64,000 nt of DNA. Source: Phytophthora hibernalis (Eukaryota; Oomycota; Peronosporomycetes; Peronosporales; Peronosporaceae). Below, one piece after another: positions 20,631-31,918 of the stretch. Location: NCBI GenBank assembly GCA_012656075.1, contig JAAKBF010000218.1, positions 434,001 through 498,000 of the forward strand, read 5' to 3'. Below the pieces are notes generated by a model. It searched no databases, had not been told where the DNA came from, and saw nothing but the letters and a program-made list of their open reading frames with translations. A program made the translations under genes and the position numbers. The stretch's first letter is position 1, and every line of letters begins with the position of its first letter.

Positions 20631-23600
20631 GCCCCACCTACTGATTTTCAGTATTGCAGTTGGACTGCTCGAAGTCACCTTTTGATATTAGCCCCATTGC
20701 TGCTCGGTGCTTTTCAAATGCCGTACGTGGTAATGGCTTCGTAAACGCATCTGCAACATTTTCAGAACCAGGAACCCGCAGTACATCAATTTCTTTCAGT
20801 TCCACACGTCCTCGCACAAAGTGATGACGAATATCTATGTGCCTGTTCGGTTGTGGATGACTGGGTTCTTCGCTAGCTTTCTAGCACTTTCGTTGTCCAC
20901 GTACACTTCGGAGGGTTCATTCTGCATCAGCTTAAGCTCTTTCAACATCTGACGCAGGTTAACTACCTCCTGCACGAGTAAGCTCAACGTCATATACTCG
21001 TGTGTAGTGCAACCGTCTTCTCTGTCTGACTGCTCCAAGAAATTGGACTACCGCAAAACTTAGTCAGATAGCCTGCAACAGACTTCCGATCATCAACACG
21101 GTTTGCAAAATATGCATCAGCAAATGCTTCCAGATGCTTGTCCAATTCCTGTTCCATCCACTGTAGTCCTCCAAGATGTAAGCCATAATCTAATGTCTCC
21201 CGCAGATAGCGAAGACCTCGCTCGGCAGCTCGCCAATGCAACAAACCTGGATTGGCTACATTCACGTACGAGATAAGCTACGTCAGGATGCTTACCCAGC
21301 ATCAAGTACATTAAACTACCAATAACCGAGCGATACGGCTTTCCAGTCATGAGTTGTCGTTCATCATTCTCGGTAGGGCACATGGCTTTGGATAATTTCA
21401 GTTCTGCGGTGCTGGGAGTCTTGCAGCCGTTGCAACTGTCCAAATTGAACCGCTGCAGGACGGACGCTGCATACTTTGTTTGCCCAATAAATATCGTTCT
21501 GTCTTTACGGTTTCGTTTGATCTCCCAGCCCAAAATGTAATGCAACTCACCGAGATCCTTCATCTCAAATCGATCACGGAACATTTGTTTCATTTGATCA
21601 TTGAGTGCCATGTTAGGAGCAAACAAAATCAAATCGTCCACGTAGAGTGGAATGAACACCAACTGTCCATCAATAACTTTTACTGCAACACATGCTTCCG
21701 ATTGTAGCATCGTGAAGTTTTGCTCCTTCAAGAACGTTTTCAGCAGCTGAAACCACACTCTCGGTGCTTGCTTCAAGCCATAAAGGCTTTTGAGTAAATG
21801 CCAAACCCAATCCTCCTTGCCTTTCACTATGTAACCCTTAGGCTGATTCATGTAGACCTCAACGTACGTCTATCTTTCCATTCAAGAAGGCTGTGGTTAC
21901 ATCCATCTGATGTACTTCATAATCCCATACAGCTGCAAGGTCAAAAGAACACGCAGTGTCTCCAACCTTACAACAGGCGAGTACACTTCCAGATAATCAA
22001 TGCCATAGACTTGCATAAAACCTTTTATGACCAGCCTGGCTTTGAATCTCTCAATTTCTCCATTTGAGAGGTATTTCACGCGAAACACCCATCGGTTTTG
22101 CATCACCTTCATGTGCTTTTCATGTGGCACCAGCTCCCACGTGCCATTTTTCATCAATGCATCGAATTCAGCATTAGCTGCACATCTCCATTGTGTGGCG
22201 TGTTCTCTCTCAATTGCCTCCTCAAAACTCACTGGCTCTATCATCACAGTCATACAGCAGTAATCTTGCCACCAAGCCAGTGTTATTTCCTTTGCCATAG
22301 CTCGTTGAATTTCTTCTCGAGCTTTATTCCACCCAGTGGTTGATGATCTCACAGCATCATCTGAATTTGTTTTTCATAGGCAATATGGACGTAGTCGCCA
22401 AACCACGTAGGTGGTTTGCTCACACGACCACTCCGCGTTACTGGAGGGTCCTTGTTGTGAGCACTTTTCGGAGCCACATATTCGCGTAACCCTTTACAAG
22501 TGGATGTCGGTAAACAATCTGCACTCGCAACGTCTCGTGATAGTGGTCTCTCTAAGTTTGTGGTGTCTGTCTCACTAGACATCACACCTGGCGATTCGCC
22601 AACTGCTTCTCTTTGACGCTCTATATGCGGCTTTGCCTCGGCAGCTGGTACCTTATGCCGCCCACTGCTGCGTCTTTGCCATTTACGTTTGGCATTACAT
22701 GTCATTTCATCATTTGGTATGCACTCACCTCGCAGGTGATCTGCCTCGAATTGTTGCCCTTGATCAGTGCCGCGCACTGCTACAGTGCTAGTAGCACCAG
22801 TATTCGGCATAGCAAATCGTACTCTCTTCGGTTGAGACTCCACGACCTCTGAGTTACCCATAATGGCTCGACCTCGTTTATTGGCCCCACCAGACCGAAC
22901 ATTCATCCTATCTGCCCCACCTGGCCGGTCATCATCTCCAGTGTCATCGGCCCCACCAGTCAGAAGATCACTAGCATTGCTGCTATCGGCTTCATCTTCT
23001 GTCCCCTCATGCATCTCATCAAGCATGGGTTCAATTCCATCCTCGTTATCCATTCCAAAATACTCTTTATTGGGCACTTAGCTGGACTCTGAAGATATTT
23101 CTGTAAGATAGCGGCCAGCTATATTCTCGTAGAACACAACAGTGTGACTATAGAAAACCTTGTGGGTCTTGGGCAATCGATAGCCTCGCTTGTTACGAGA
23201 ATAACCAACGAAGATTGATTCCCGAGCCTTGGCCTCCAGCTTTCGTCGCTCTACCTTGTCGTCAAGATACGATAGTACTGCACATCCGAACGTCCGCAGC
23301 TTTTCATATGCAGGTCTCTGGCGATGCCAAATCGCATATGGTACCTCCATACCTCGTACGCAATTTGGTAATATGTTCACGCAGTATGCTGCTGTCACAG
23401 CAGCCTCGCCCCACATTTCTTCTGGTAGATCGAAATGAACCAGCATGCACCTCATTTTCTCCGTGAGTGTGCGAATCATTCTTTCCGCCACTCCATTTTG
23501 CTCCGGAGTGTGTTTTATTCTGCTAGTGAACTTCATTCCATACTTCGGATCACACGTACGCTGAAGATACTTAAACACTTTCGCATTATCAGACCGCAAA

Positions 23601-23838
23601 CCTTTCATCCGTACATGGAGCTGCGTCTTCACCAGCTCGTAGTATGCTTCGAACTTATCATAGATATCCGAGCGATGTTCGAGGAGGTACAGCGTCACGA
23701 ATCGACTAGCACTGCCAAATAGCGCTTACCCCATAAGATGATTCTGTATAGGGGCCCCAGATATCCAGATGCGCCATCTCACCGACCAAGAACTCTCGAC
23801 TCTGTGTCTTCTGTGACTTGAAATTCTTTCTCGTCAAC
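20631..23838 (-). pseudogene. pol: Copia 2 pol: integrase, reverse transcriptase, RNase H (broken)
   Basis: Minus strand from 23838 down. Integrase first Asp in HLDIWGPY (about 23765), second in LRSDNA, Glu in PEQNGVAE (about 23490). A long acidic linker ends in RSGRVSKPPTWFGDYV. RT then begins (WVFRVKYLSNGEIERFKARL near 22050; YVDDLILFAPN near 21630). RNase H follows (DAYFANRVDDRKSVAGY near 21100; YVDNESARKLAKNP near 20890) with the conserved TKPL tail. Frame changes or stops occur near 23700, 23077, 22350, 21860, 21265, 21040 and 20835. Domains are recognisable but no long product can be made. Confidence 0.85.
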
Positions 23839-25500
23839 TATCCCTTGACACAGGTCTCACAGTTGTATCCGCTAGAGACGCGCAAATTCACATGCTCTAA
23901 TGGCCAATGAGCCTGGGTAAACAGCGCGTTAAACGCGTTCTTGCCAGGATGCCCCAATCTCGAATGCCACAGGGCCAGACTGCTCACTGGTTTTACTTGA
24001 GCTGGTAGAGCCACCATAGCCATCTCTCGTGATCTTTCCAGTATTAATCGGTAGAGATTTGTATCATCAACATGAGCTGTAGTCATTCCTGAATGCAAGA
24101 TAACATCAGCATGATATGTGTCGTCGAAGTGCACTTTCACGCGTTCATAAACAGGCAATGACTTATTCAATTGACGTCGCGCAGAGTAGAGGCTACATTG
24201 CAACTCAGGTGCGTAACGTACGCCGCGCAACGTGAGCATGCATCTGCCTTGAGAAGTCTCCAACTCCTTCTTGATGGTTCCGATGCCTTCAACACTCAGA
24301 TAGTTATTTCCACCAACTCGCACACGAGCACAAAGAGGCGTAAAGTCCACATAGTCAGACATTTGGTTCGTTATGTGGCTTGACGCACCAGAATCAAGTA
24401 CCAATTGTCGTGAGCCATATCTGCTATCTGCTTCTCCATTTTGAACACTTGAAGAATTACGTAAGCGCTTTCATCACTTTCATTGGCGTACTGGCCCTTA
24501 TCACTAGCCTTAGCACTTTTGCCTCCTCCACTCGTCTTCACACGTTTCTGTGCCGGTCCACCACTGTTATCGTACATCGGTGGGCGATGGCCTATGAACG
24601 GGCAGTCTCGCACTTGGTGTCCTGAGTCATGACAGTGGAAACATCCACCACCTTGTTTCTGCCCGCTGCCATCTTGGCCACTTTTTCCACCACGTCCACC
24701 ACCTTGGGTCCCGCGACCACCGAAATTGCGACCACCGAATCCGCGACCACCAAGACCACGTCCTTGACCTCGACCGCGTCCCCGACCACGTCCAGAACCG
24801 CCGCCTCGGCCTCGACCACGGCCTCCACCAGCGAAGAAAGTTTTCTCTGCATCGTCACCTTTGCCTCTTTCTGACTTTCGGCCTTGTCGATGATCATAAG
24901 CCATCTCCAATGCAAGTTCAAGCTGCTCATAATTTGGTGGATCATCGTCATTTTGTGGCTTGTGACTTGCTAGAAACGTTTGCACCACGTGATCGTACTC
25001 GTGGGAAAGAGATCCAATCAAGAGGGCATGCTTTGCATATTCATCAATCGGTTGTCCAACTTCTGCAATTGTCTCCATGATCCGACGCATTTCACTTAAG
25101 TGATCTGGCACGTTGCCGTTGGGGCTGAGACGGAGGTGACTCAGCTTGGATCTCTCCTCAGCATACTTCAGGTATGTCTTACCCAAAACGCGCTTCTTCA
25201 AACGCTTCATGACTCGATACGGGTGGGTTCATACTTCACGGACTTCATTATCTGGTTAGTCATCGCGTCATAAATAACCTCCTTTGTTCGCTAAGTTTCA
25301 CTTGCCCTGATTGCATGAGCGTCCTCATTCTTGCTCTCCTCGTGCTCCGGTATGTCCTCCTGACAGTACTTCCACAGCTTCTTGCGCTGCAACTTCAGTT
25401 TCACCCGCTCGTTCCAAACCTCGTAATCTTTGCCGTCGAACAGCGGGATCGTCTTCTTCTCGCCACGTGACTCCTTCCCTTCTTTCTTTTGCTCCGCCAT
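23838..25500 (-). pseudogene. gag: Copia 2 gag and protease (broken)
   Basis: Minus strand. Gag starts at 25500 with a Lys/Glu-rich leader and the typical LFDGKDYEVWNERVKLKLQ motif. It breaks near 25290, resumes from 25210 (LKKRVLGKTYLKYAEERSKL), passes a Gly/Arg-rich stretch (about 24850-24660) and the CCHC knuckle CFHCHDSGHQVRDC (about 24640). After a frame change near 24400 the protease site LDSGASSH appears, then the HHCC zinc site of integrase (LWHSRLGHPG, then CETC) up to a stop at 23838. Confidence 0.82.
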
Positions 25501-25537
25501 AATGACTCATTTGCTGGGCGTTCCATGCATGAGCCTT

Positions 25538-25549
25538 GGGCTCATAACC
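25538..25549 (-). other. Primer-binding site of Copia element 2
   Basis: GGGCTCATAACC directly abuts the 5' LTR at 25550 and is identical to the site of element 1. It corresponds to the initiator tRNA-Met anticodon loop. Confidence 0.7.
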
Positions 25550-25767
25550 TGAAATGGAGTGCTTCCACTTACAGGCAAGCGCAGAGAGAACAATGTCGAT
25601 GTCAGTCGACGATCTTGGCGGCAAAAGACACCTTTCAGGGACAGAGTATATTCTCAACTGGGGCTTCTCGCCCGTTAGTCCTACCTCTCACTTTTTGTCC
25701 TACGCCCACAGCAATTGGTCACAATTGCAACAAGTCCAATAGTGAGAATCAGTATAATACCGCAACA
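25550..25767 (-). repeat. 5' LTR of Copia element 2
   Basis: 218 bp starting TGAAATGGAGTGC and ending CCGCAACA. Followed by the target duplication GATAC at 25768-25772. Confidence 0.9.
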
Positions 25768-25772
25768 GATAC

Positions 25773-26946
25773 CAAGTTCGTTGTTTCTACGAGGAGTTCG
25801 ATATAGCAAGTATTGAAATGCTGTTCCAGCAAAATGTGGAGGACGAGGATTGCAACCTGCGGAGTGCGCTGTGAGACGTGGAAAGAAACGCAAGAAGCGA
25901 TTAAGCCATGAAACGGGTCATAATAGGCGCACATGCACGAACCACACGGTCGTTGAGACCGAGTGATCACATTGTCCGCAAACGTAAAGCTACCAAGGTA
26001 GAAGCAGCAGAGATTACATACTTCCCAAAGTCTACCCAGTCAGTAGCAGCGGAGCTTACATACTTCGATGGAGACCCTTGCTGTTAAATACTACAGAAGT
26101 ACCAGTTAAGATAACAAGCACCTTTAAAAGACGACCCCACCTTTTAGAAAGGGGTAGAAATCATGAGCACATTTTAGAGAATGCCCGAGGCGTACATGTA
26201 ATCGAGGATAGCAACGACATACCGAGCTGATTCGGGTGCCAACTTTCGACTATCCACTTTTTAATTTTCAGGTAGCCATTTTTTGTGACTAGGTTCCAAC
26301 TAGCCACTTCTTGCTTGACCACTAGCGGTTAAACCGCAGGAAGCGTTCTAACTTCCATAATGTTCTACCCATGGTAGAATACTACACCCTGATCCGTCAC
26401 CCCCTACCCAGCCAACTTAACCCTAAAGACCCCTCTATCTCCTCTGAAGGGGAGCACCTCGCTGCGCTCGGTCGCCAACAAGCCTGGGTTTAACCCGCGG
26501 GCTGCGCGCGGATCTTAAACTGCAGGAAGAGGACAAAATGAGTCACTTTGGTCCGACCAAAAGTGCGCAAAATTAAATGACCGTCGAAATTTGGCTAAGT
26601 GCGATGATCCCGACACGCAGAAAGTGGCTACGGTATTTGGAACGGCACTCTCAAAAGGGAAAGCTGAAAATTATAAGGAACTGGTTAGAGGTACCGAGTT
26701 GATCGTATCGTAACGGATACATACGGTAGGAAAATTGCATTTTACGCCAGTAAAATACCGACTGCTCAAAATTGTGAATCTGAAAAATGTGAAAAATGAT
26801 ACCCCTCTCCCCTTTCACCCGTCACCGACTGTTCTTGGCCTTTCATTTTGGAATTTCCTTCGCACACACACAAGAAATCTCTCCGGTACGTTAAACATGT
26901 ATGTGTCCGTGATGTCCAGCCTTTGATCGATATGTTTGTGTTCACG
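25773..26946. other. Intergenic, repeat-derived sequence
   Basis: No supported gene. It holds stop-rich sequence with short GC-rich patches (for example CGCTGCGCTCGG near 26460) of probable transposon origin, and leads into the MULE remnant. No clear terminal repeats were found. Confidence 0.4.
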
Positions 26947-28001
26947 ATGGCTGCCAGACTGTGGACGCATCAACGACAGCGAGCCCGAGCGACAAGTCCG
27001 CCCGACAGGTCGTCCTGGGTGTGTCCGCCTGTTGCCATCGAATGGCATGAAGACTGGGAGACGTTTTGCGCATACATCGAAGAGTATCAAGCGGCCACCC
27101 ACCAGATCTTCCGGCAGCGTACATCGACGTCTGTGGCGAAGCGAACCCGTGAGATCTCAAGTCAGACAAGATCGAGTACGAGCAGCTCAGCCTCGCCAAG
27201 TTGCAACAGTGGGGGCTTCGATATCGATGCACGTGATGTCTGCGAGGCAACTGCTGCGAATGGACAGGTATCAGAGCTTTTGATCCCTGAAGAGGTCAAG
27301 AATTTCTGGATCAAGCTGGTGTGCACACACGGCTGAAAGCAAAAGAGCCGCGGAAAGGAATACGCAAGTCTTACTTTGAAAAACAACGGGATGCAAGGCA
27401 AACATCAAAGCTGGAGTTGGTTGAAATGACGACACTCACGCGTTCATGGTTTGAGTCACGGGCTTTGACGTCAGTCACAATCGCAACGTATCCAAAGCCG
27501 TATTCGAGAATCATGTATCGAACCGCCGCGTGGAAGACCCAAACATCCTTGCCTTCGTTGACGAGCTTCCATCTGCCGGATCAAAGCCGAACTTGATCTT
27601 GCAGTATCTCCGGAAGAAGACAGGTGCGTTTGGGTTTGCTTTGGTGAGTGCCATCAAGTTAAATCTTACACTTGCTTTGTGCTCCGTACAGGAAAGAATG
27701 TAACACTGCGTGATGTGCATAACATGGTGTCAAGGATGAAGGAGGAGCGAGGGGGCTACCACGGAAGAGCGTCTGGAAGCAGTTCTGCGTGGACTTTGCG
27801 AGGGTCGTGGCAATCGCGCGACAGTGTTCGTTGACGAGGACAAGAGAGCACAGACGATCACTCTACAGACGCGGCAAATGCCGCGTTGGTTTAAGGCGTT
27901 CCCAGAGGTGCTGCTCATTGACACCACGCACAATACGAACGAGTCACGGTACAAGCTCTTCTCGTTCATGGTGAACGATGTGTATGGCCATGTGAGTTAA
28001 T
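26947..28001 (+). pseudogene. MULE transposase, N-terminal part, broken
   Basis: The frame from ATG 26947 encodes WHEDWETFCAYIEEYQ and a Ser-rich stretch up to a frame change near 27336. Conserved MULE text continues in other frames (GCKANIKAGVG, VSHNRNVSKAVFENHV, NRRVEDPNILAFVDELP) with two in-frame TGA codons near 27420 and 27450. A probable intron lies at about 27624-27690. The transposase core begins with LLIDTTHNTNESRYKLFSF near 27920, carrying the first catalytic Asp. The reading ends at GTGAGT near 27991 and the remaining catalytic residues are not found downstream. Confidence 0.75.
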
Positions 28002-28055
28002 GTATTTGATATACTTGATGGATGCCTCTAATTACACGTCTGTAGTCGAGAGTGA

Positions 28056-28081
28056 CTCTAGCTACTTCAAAGTAGCTAGAG
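28056..28081. repeat. Short perfect hairpin
   Basis: CTCTAGCTACTT, then CA, then AAGTAGCTAGAG: a 12-bp perfect stem with a 2-nt spacer, between the two halves of the broken MULE. Confidence 0.6.
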
Positions 28082-28273
28082 GTACAAATGTGTACTCGAA
28101 GATCTGCAGGTGTAACTGTACTTACTCTTCTGTTCGTTTTGGTGGTTGGGTCCATATGTACACCACAGCCTCATAGAGAACGAAAGTGAGGAATGCCTCA
28201 CCGTCCGTTCAAGTTTCACAATCATGCATGGGAGAAGGTCAAAGTAATCGTGATTCTGCTGTAGCGAGAAAAC

Positions 28274-28624
28274 CCCAACGTTGGGGTAATCAACCCAATT
28301 TTCATGAGTTTCAAGGACCAAGAAGCGAGGTTAAAGGCGGCTACTGCTGGAAATCCATTCCGAGAGACGAGCGAGGTGATTATGCTGCCAATTGACGACA
28401 ACCGTTGGTGCGGGGTTGTGATTGACTTGCGCCGCGATACCCGTGGAATCACGATTCTCGATCCATTGCAAGCGCCAAAGTCGAAGTATTACTATGCGTG
28501 TGAAACGCAGTTGAAGGGTGTGTTTGGGGAGATCTGTGAGCTGTTGATGATCAAGAGGGAGACGCGTCTGCGGCAGCCAGACATGGCAAGCTGTGGTCCT
28601 ACGGTTCTGATTTTCTTTGAGTGA
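28274..28624 (+). pseudogene. Ulp1-like (C48) cysteine protease domain of the MULE
   Basis: A 100-residue C48 peptidase tail: SEVIMLPIDDNRWCGVVIDL, ITILDPLQAP and QPDMASCGPTVLIFF, stop at 28622-28624. Expected catalytic residues are His in the NHW-like strand, Asp in the LDP loop, Gln and Cys in QxDxxSCG. Asp, Gln and Cys are present, but the His position reads Arg (NRW), so it should be inactive. Ulp1 domains fused to or encoded beside MULE transposases are known in eukaryotes, which fits the transposase half just upstream. Confidence 0.7.
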
Positions 28625-29555
28625 TATATCAAAGGAATCGAGATGCTTGTCAAACCCAGCCAACAGTTGATGCGGTTTCTAAGACTGCGATACATCGTGA
28701 AAAGCCTGTTGTAGCTGCGCAGATAACCTTGTTAATGCATCATTTCTTCACTCTTCTCGTAGCAGTGCTTGCTTGGAACTGTTGGTATTTGTCCCTGCTA
28801 CTTGTTAGAGATAAGCATCGCTAATTGCATGCAGATATGTACGTTTGCTGCGTGCAAATATACCCACGAAGTGCCATGTTTCAAGGAGATACTCCAGCGA
28901 AAGAACCACCGGAGATCGCGTACTGACGCCGGCAAAAATCGACAAGTCTTTTGTACATTCCAGCAACAATCATTGTGTGAACCACACCACAAACTACATT
29001 CGAGCAACACATGACACAAGACCGCTGTCCGCCAGTCAATGAAATCTCTACAAACTGTGAAATTTATGAAATCTCCATGGATAGATTACCATTTAAAAAC
29101 CCTTTTTGTCACATGTACCTATAATACGCGGAAAGTGACGAACTGAGTAACTCGAGCTCGCGCTTAAGTACGATCCACTCGGTACCTCTAACATTGATCA
29201 AATTATAAAGTGGCTGCCCGAAAATAAATACCCAGCTGGGAGGTAACGATATTGTTCTTCTAGCACGGCAACACCCTTGCACACCAAATGCAACGGGCTG
29301 TTCCTGCAACTGTCAATCAAAATGTGTGCTGTTTGGATAGTTTGGATAACGTTACCTTATAAAACGTGACAGCCTCCCGCGAAGGGTCGTAGGATCGTAA
29401 GGCGATGAAGGCTCGACTAGAGCGAAAAGTTTGCCGCAACATCCACTGACCTGAGAAGTTACAGGAAGGTTGCGGTGTGAGGAAATGCGAGATGTATGGA
29501 TCTATCAAGCACCGTTTCCATCATAATGTTCTCGTTGGTACAGCGCAGATTGACA
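28625..29555. other. Intergenic region before the right inverted-repeat arm
   Basis: About 930 bp, AT-rich in places, no supported gene or structured repeat. Confidence 0.4.
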
Positions 29556-29790
29556 TTTTGCTGTTCGGATCGGTCGTTTCGATCTTCCCTCCCATCCAAC
29601 TTCAAGCACCGGACCCCACCCGTGCCTCGACCAAGAATCCTGCGTGCTGTGGGAGTTTCCTGTCCGTTGTGCACGAGCAAGGTCCGCCACCTCGCATCCA
29701 CTTAGGGCCTACAATCAGCTTGAAAGGGTTCTCACACTCGACCACGGAAGGAAAGCGCGCCACGAAGCCTCGATTTCCCAGCACCGTCCG

Positions 29791-29805
29791 TTCACTTTCC
29801 AATTG
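29791..29805 (+). promoter_or_regulatory. Inr+FPR core promoter of CAP3
   Basis: TTCACTTTCCAATTG fits the oomycete initiator plus flanking motif and lies about 70 nt before the CAP3 ATG. Confidence 0.6.
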
Positions 29806-29862
29806 TGCCGCATTTGCAACCTCCTCTCCATCGAGCTACTAACCAACCTACCAACCGACGTC

Positions 29863-30369
29863 ATGAACATCAAGGGCCTTGTTGCGCTTACACTTGCGGC
29901 GCTCGTGGGCATCGCCAACGGCGAGGCAGCCGTACAAGGAGCTGACGCCGTGGCACGCGAGCTGCAGGTCGTCAACTTTAGCTCGAAGCTGGCCGTAACC
30001 ATCAATGCAAAGCGTGCCGAGAAGGGTCTCAAGGCCGTCTGCATCAACAGGAAGCTCATGAGGGCGGCGCAGGTCCTGACGGACGACATGGCCACGAACA
30101 GCTTCGTCAACACACGCGGCTCGGACGGGTCGACGCCCACGTCGCGCTATGATGCGCAGCGCATCAAAACGTCCACGTCGGCGGAGCTGGTCGCCGCGGG
30201 TCAGACCTCGGTGGACGCCGTGGTGGCCACGTGGATCAAGTCTGCCAGCGCGTATCTGTACAGCGACCTCAAGTTCATCGGCCCCGGTTACAGATACGAC
30301 AGCACCAAGCTCTACAAACACTACTGGGTACTGGACATGGCCAACGCGGCGGGCGAGGGCTGTATGTGA
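29863..30369 (+). CDS. Secreted CAP/SCP (PR-1-like) protein, copy 3
   Basis: 168 residues, one exon, intact. Signal peptide MNIKGLVALTLAALVGIANG, then a CAP domain close to CAP1: NAKRAEKGLKAVCINRKLMR, AAQVLTDDMATNSF, GSDGSTPTSRYDAQ, the GPGYRYDSTKLYKHYWVLDM strand and a final Cys-Met. The helix has DDM as in the family's DM motif but Leu replaces the usual His. It is the functional-looking partner of pseudogene CAP2 in the opposite arm. Lipid or sterol binding is the family expectation, not shown here. Confidence 0.87.
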   Translation: MNIKGLVALTLAALVGIANGEAAVQGADAVARELQVVNFSSKLAVTINAKRAEKGLKAVCINRKLMRAAQVLTDDMATNSFVNTRGSDGSTPTSRYDAQRIKTSTSAELVAAGQTSVDAVVATWIKSASAYLYSDLKFIGPGYRYDSTKLYKHYWVLDMANAAGEGCM

Positions 30370-30742
30370 AGTGAGTTTCTTCATTTGATCTGCCGCTCTA
30401 GGTAAATGCCACGGTGTCACCGTCAGTGGAAACTTACCAATGTTGTCATCTTTGAAAGCAGTATTTTAAAATTACTTCGTATCCATAGTACAGTACTAAA
30501 AATGTGCTTAAAACGTACTATTAGTATTAATACTTCAAGCAGATTTTTTGTATTTTCCATTTGATGATACGGTTGATTTGTTTTTAAAGATACTATCTTT
30601 TATAATAGTATTATATTAATACATCATGTATAGTATTACATGAATAATACGTTTACCGAACCTGAAATCCGGTTTGAATTGGTTTACATTCTCTAGCGTC
30701 GTGTCTGTCAGTCAGATCAGTCCTGCAATTTCTTAGCGAAGC

Positions 30743-31423
30743 TCGCCAATCTCGCTGTTCAACAGATATCCGACCTTTTGCGTGACAGGTCGGCAATCAA
30801 ATGGTACATGTACATGTACCAGTTTGGTGCCTTGAAGTCCCCGTTCAAATTCAACGGGGCGGGGGTAACTTGACATTTAAGGTGAACTTCACCGTGAAGT
30901 TCACCCACGCTGCGTATGCATGATTTGTAGATGGATCCGCAGCCGCCGGTCCTGGCATTTTCACAGGAAATACAGCAGCACGACACCTTCGATGTGCAGC
31001 GGAATTTTTCACCGCCCGACCGAGGTGAAGACAACACCCCGCAGCCACCAACTGTGGCCGTTGGGAGTCTACTGTAGTGTTGAGTCTATTAATACACTAT
31101 TGTTTCATCACACAGCTGCAAAATACATGTACTGGTACTCTCTAAGCCACACGGGTCCATTCCTTCTCAAGGCTTGCCAAGCGGCATCATCATGCGGTGA
31201 CCCTGATTCAAAAGGAGCTTTCCCACAAATTGCAGCATGTTTCTGCTGGATCATGGGCTTTGCAGAGGAAAAATCATGTCTGACTGACTCAGGCAGGGCC
31301 ATTCTTATCTTGTGGGCCGATCGTACCGTACCTGTTTGGGGCTATGGATCACCTCTCACTCTCCAATTTGCTACGCGGCTGCGACAACCTCCTCTAAGAG
31401 CAAGAACCCAAGACCATCACACC
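30743..31423. other. Intergenic region between CAP3 and CAP4
   Basis: The first 150 bp still resemble the reverse complement of 18090-18386. The rest has no supported gene until the CAP4 promoter at 31356. Confidence 0.45.
31356..31371 (+). promoter_or_regulatory. Inr+FPR core promoter of CAP4
   Basis: TCACTCTCCAATTTGC, nearly the CAP1 version, lies about 60 nt before the CAP4 ATG. Confidence 0.65.
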
Positions 31424-31918
31424 ATGAACATCAAGAGTCTTTTCGCGTTTGTTGTTGTGGCCCTCGTCGGCATGGCCGACGCTGAGTCTGCCGTGCAGGA
31501 GGACCACGTCGCCCGTGAGCTGCAGGTCGCCGACTTCAGCAAGCAGTTGCTGGACGCTGTGAACACCAAACGTGCTGAGAAGGGTCTCGCTGCTGTCTGC
31601 GTGAGCACGAAGCTGGCACAGGCCGCTCAGGTCCTTGCGGCCGACAACGCCAAGAACAACAAGGTCAGCACCAAGGGCTCGGACGGCTCGACCCCGACGA
31701 CGCTACGACGACGCGGGCATTGAGACCGCCCAGTCCGCTGAGCTCGTGGCTGCTGGCCAGGGCACCATCGCCGCTATCATGAAGACGTGGGGCTCGAACG
31801 CGTACCTGTACAGCGACTTCAAGTTCATCGGACCTGGCTACTCGTACGACAAGACCAAAACGTACAAGCACTACTGGGTTCTGACTTCGCCAACGCCGAT
31901 GCCGAGACTTGCGCTTAG
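31424..31918 (+). pseudogene. CAP/SCP protein copy 4, two compensating frameshifts
   Basis: The signal peptide and first half (MNIKSLFAFVVVALVGMADA through STKGSDGSTPT) closely match CAP1. Then two bases are missing near 31702 (between ACGACG and CTACGACGA). The next segment (YDDAGIETAQSAELVAAGQG through YKHYWVL) reads in another frame. Near 31882 one further base is missing before GACTTCGCCAACGCC, after which the original frame and a TAG at 31916-31918 return. The three lost bases sum to one codon but the middle is unreadable as it stands. A pseudogene or sequence error. Confidence 0.75.

Larger units (their letters stand above)
20000..25767 (-). mobile_element. Ty1/Copia LTR retrotransposon with short LTRs (element 2)
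   Basis: Coded on the minus strand with unusually short, about 217-bp LTRs. Termini are TGAA...CAACA. The perfect 5-bp target duplication GATAC lies at 19995-19999 and 25768-25772. The left end carries two LTR copies because of a later tandem duplication. The gag-protease-integrase-RT-RNase H order is intact but split by many frameshifts and stops, so the element is non-autonomous. It shares its primer-binding word with element 1 although the LTRs are unrelated. Confidence 0.92.
29556..30742. repeat. Right arm of the inverted duplication
   Basis: Reverse complement of 18387-19500, containing CAP3 with its promoter. This copy keeps the 5' UTR and start codon that the left arm has lost. Weaker similarity continues to about 30890. 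Confidence 0.85.
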
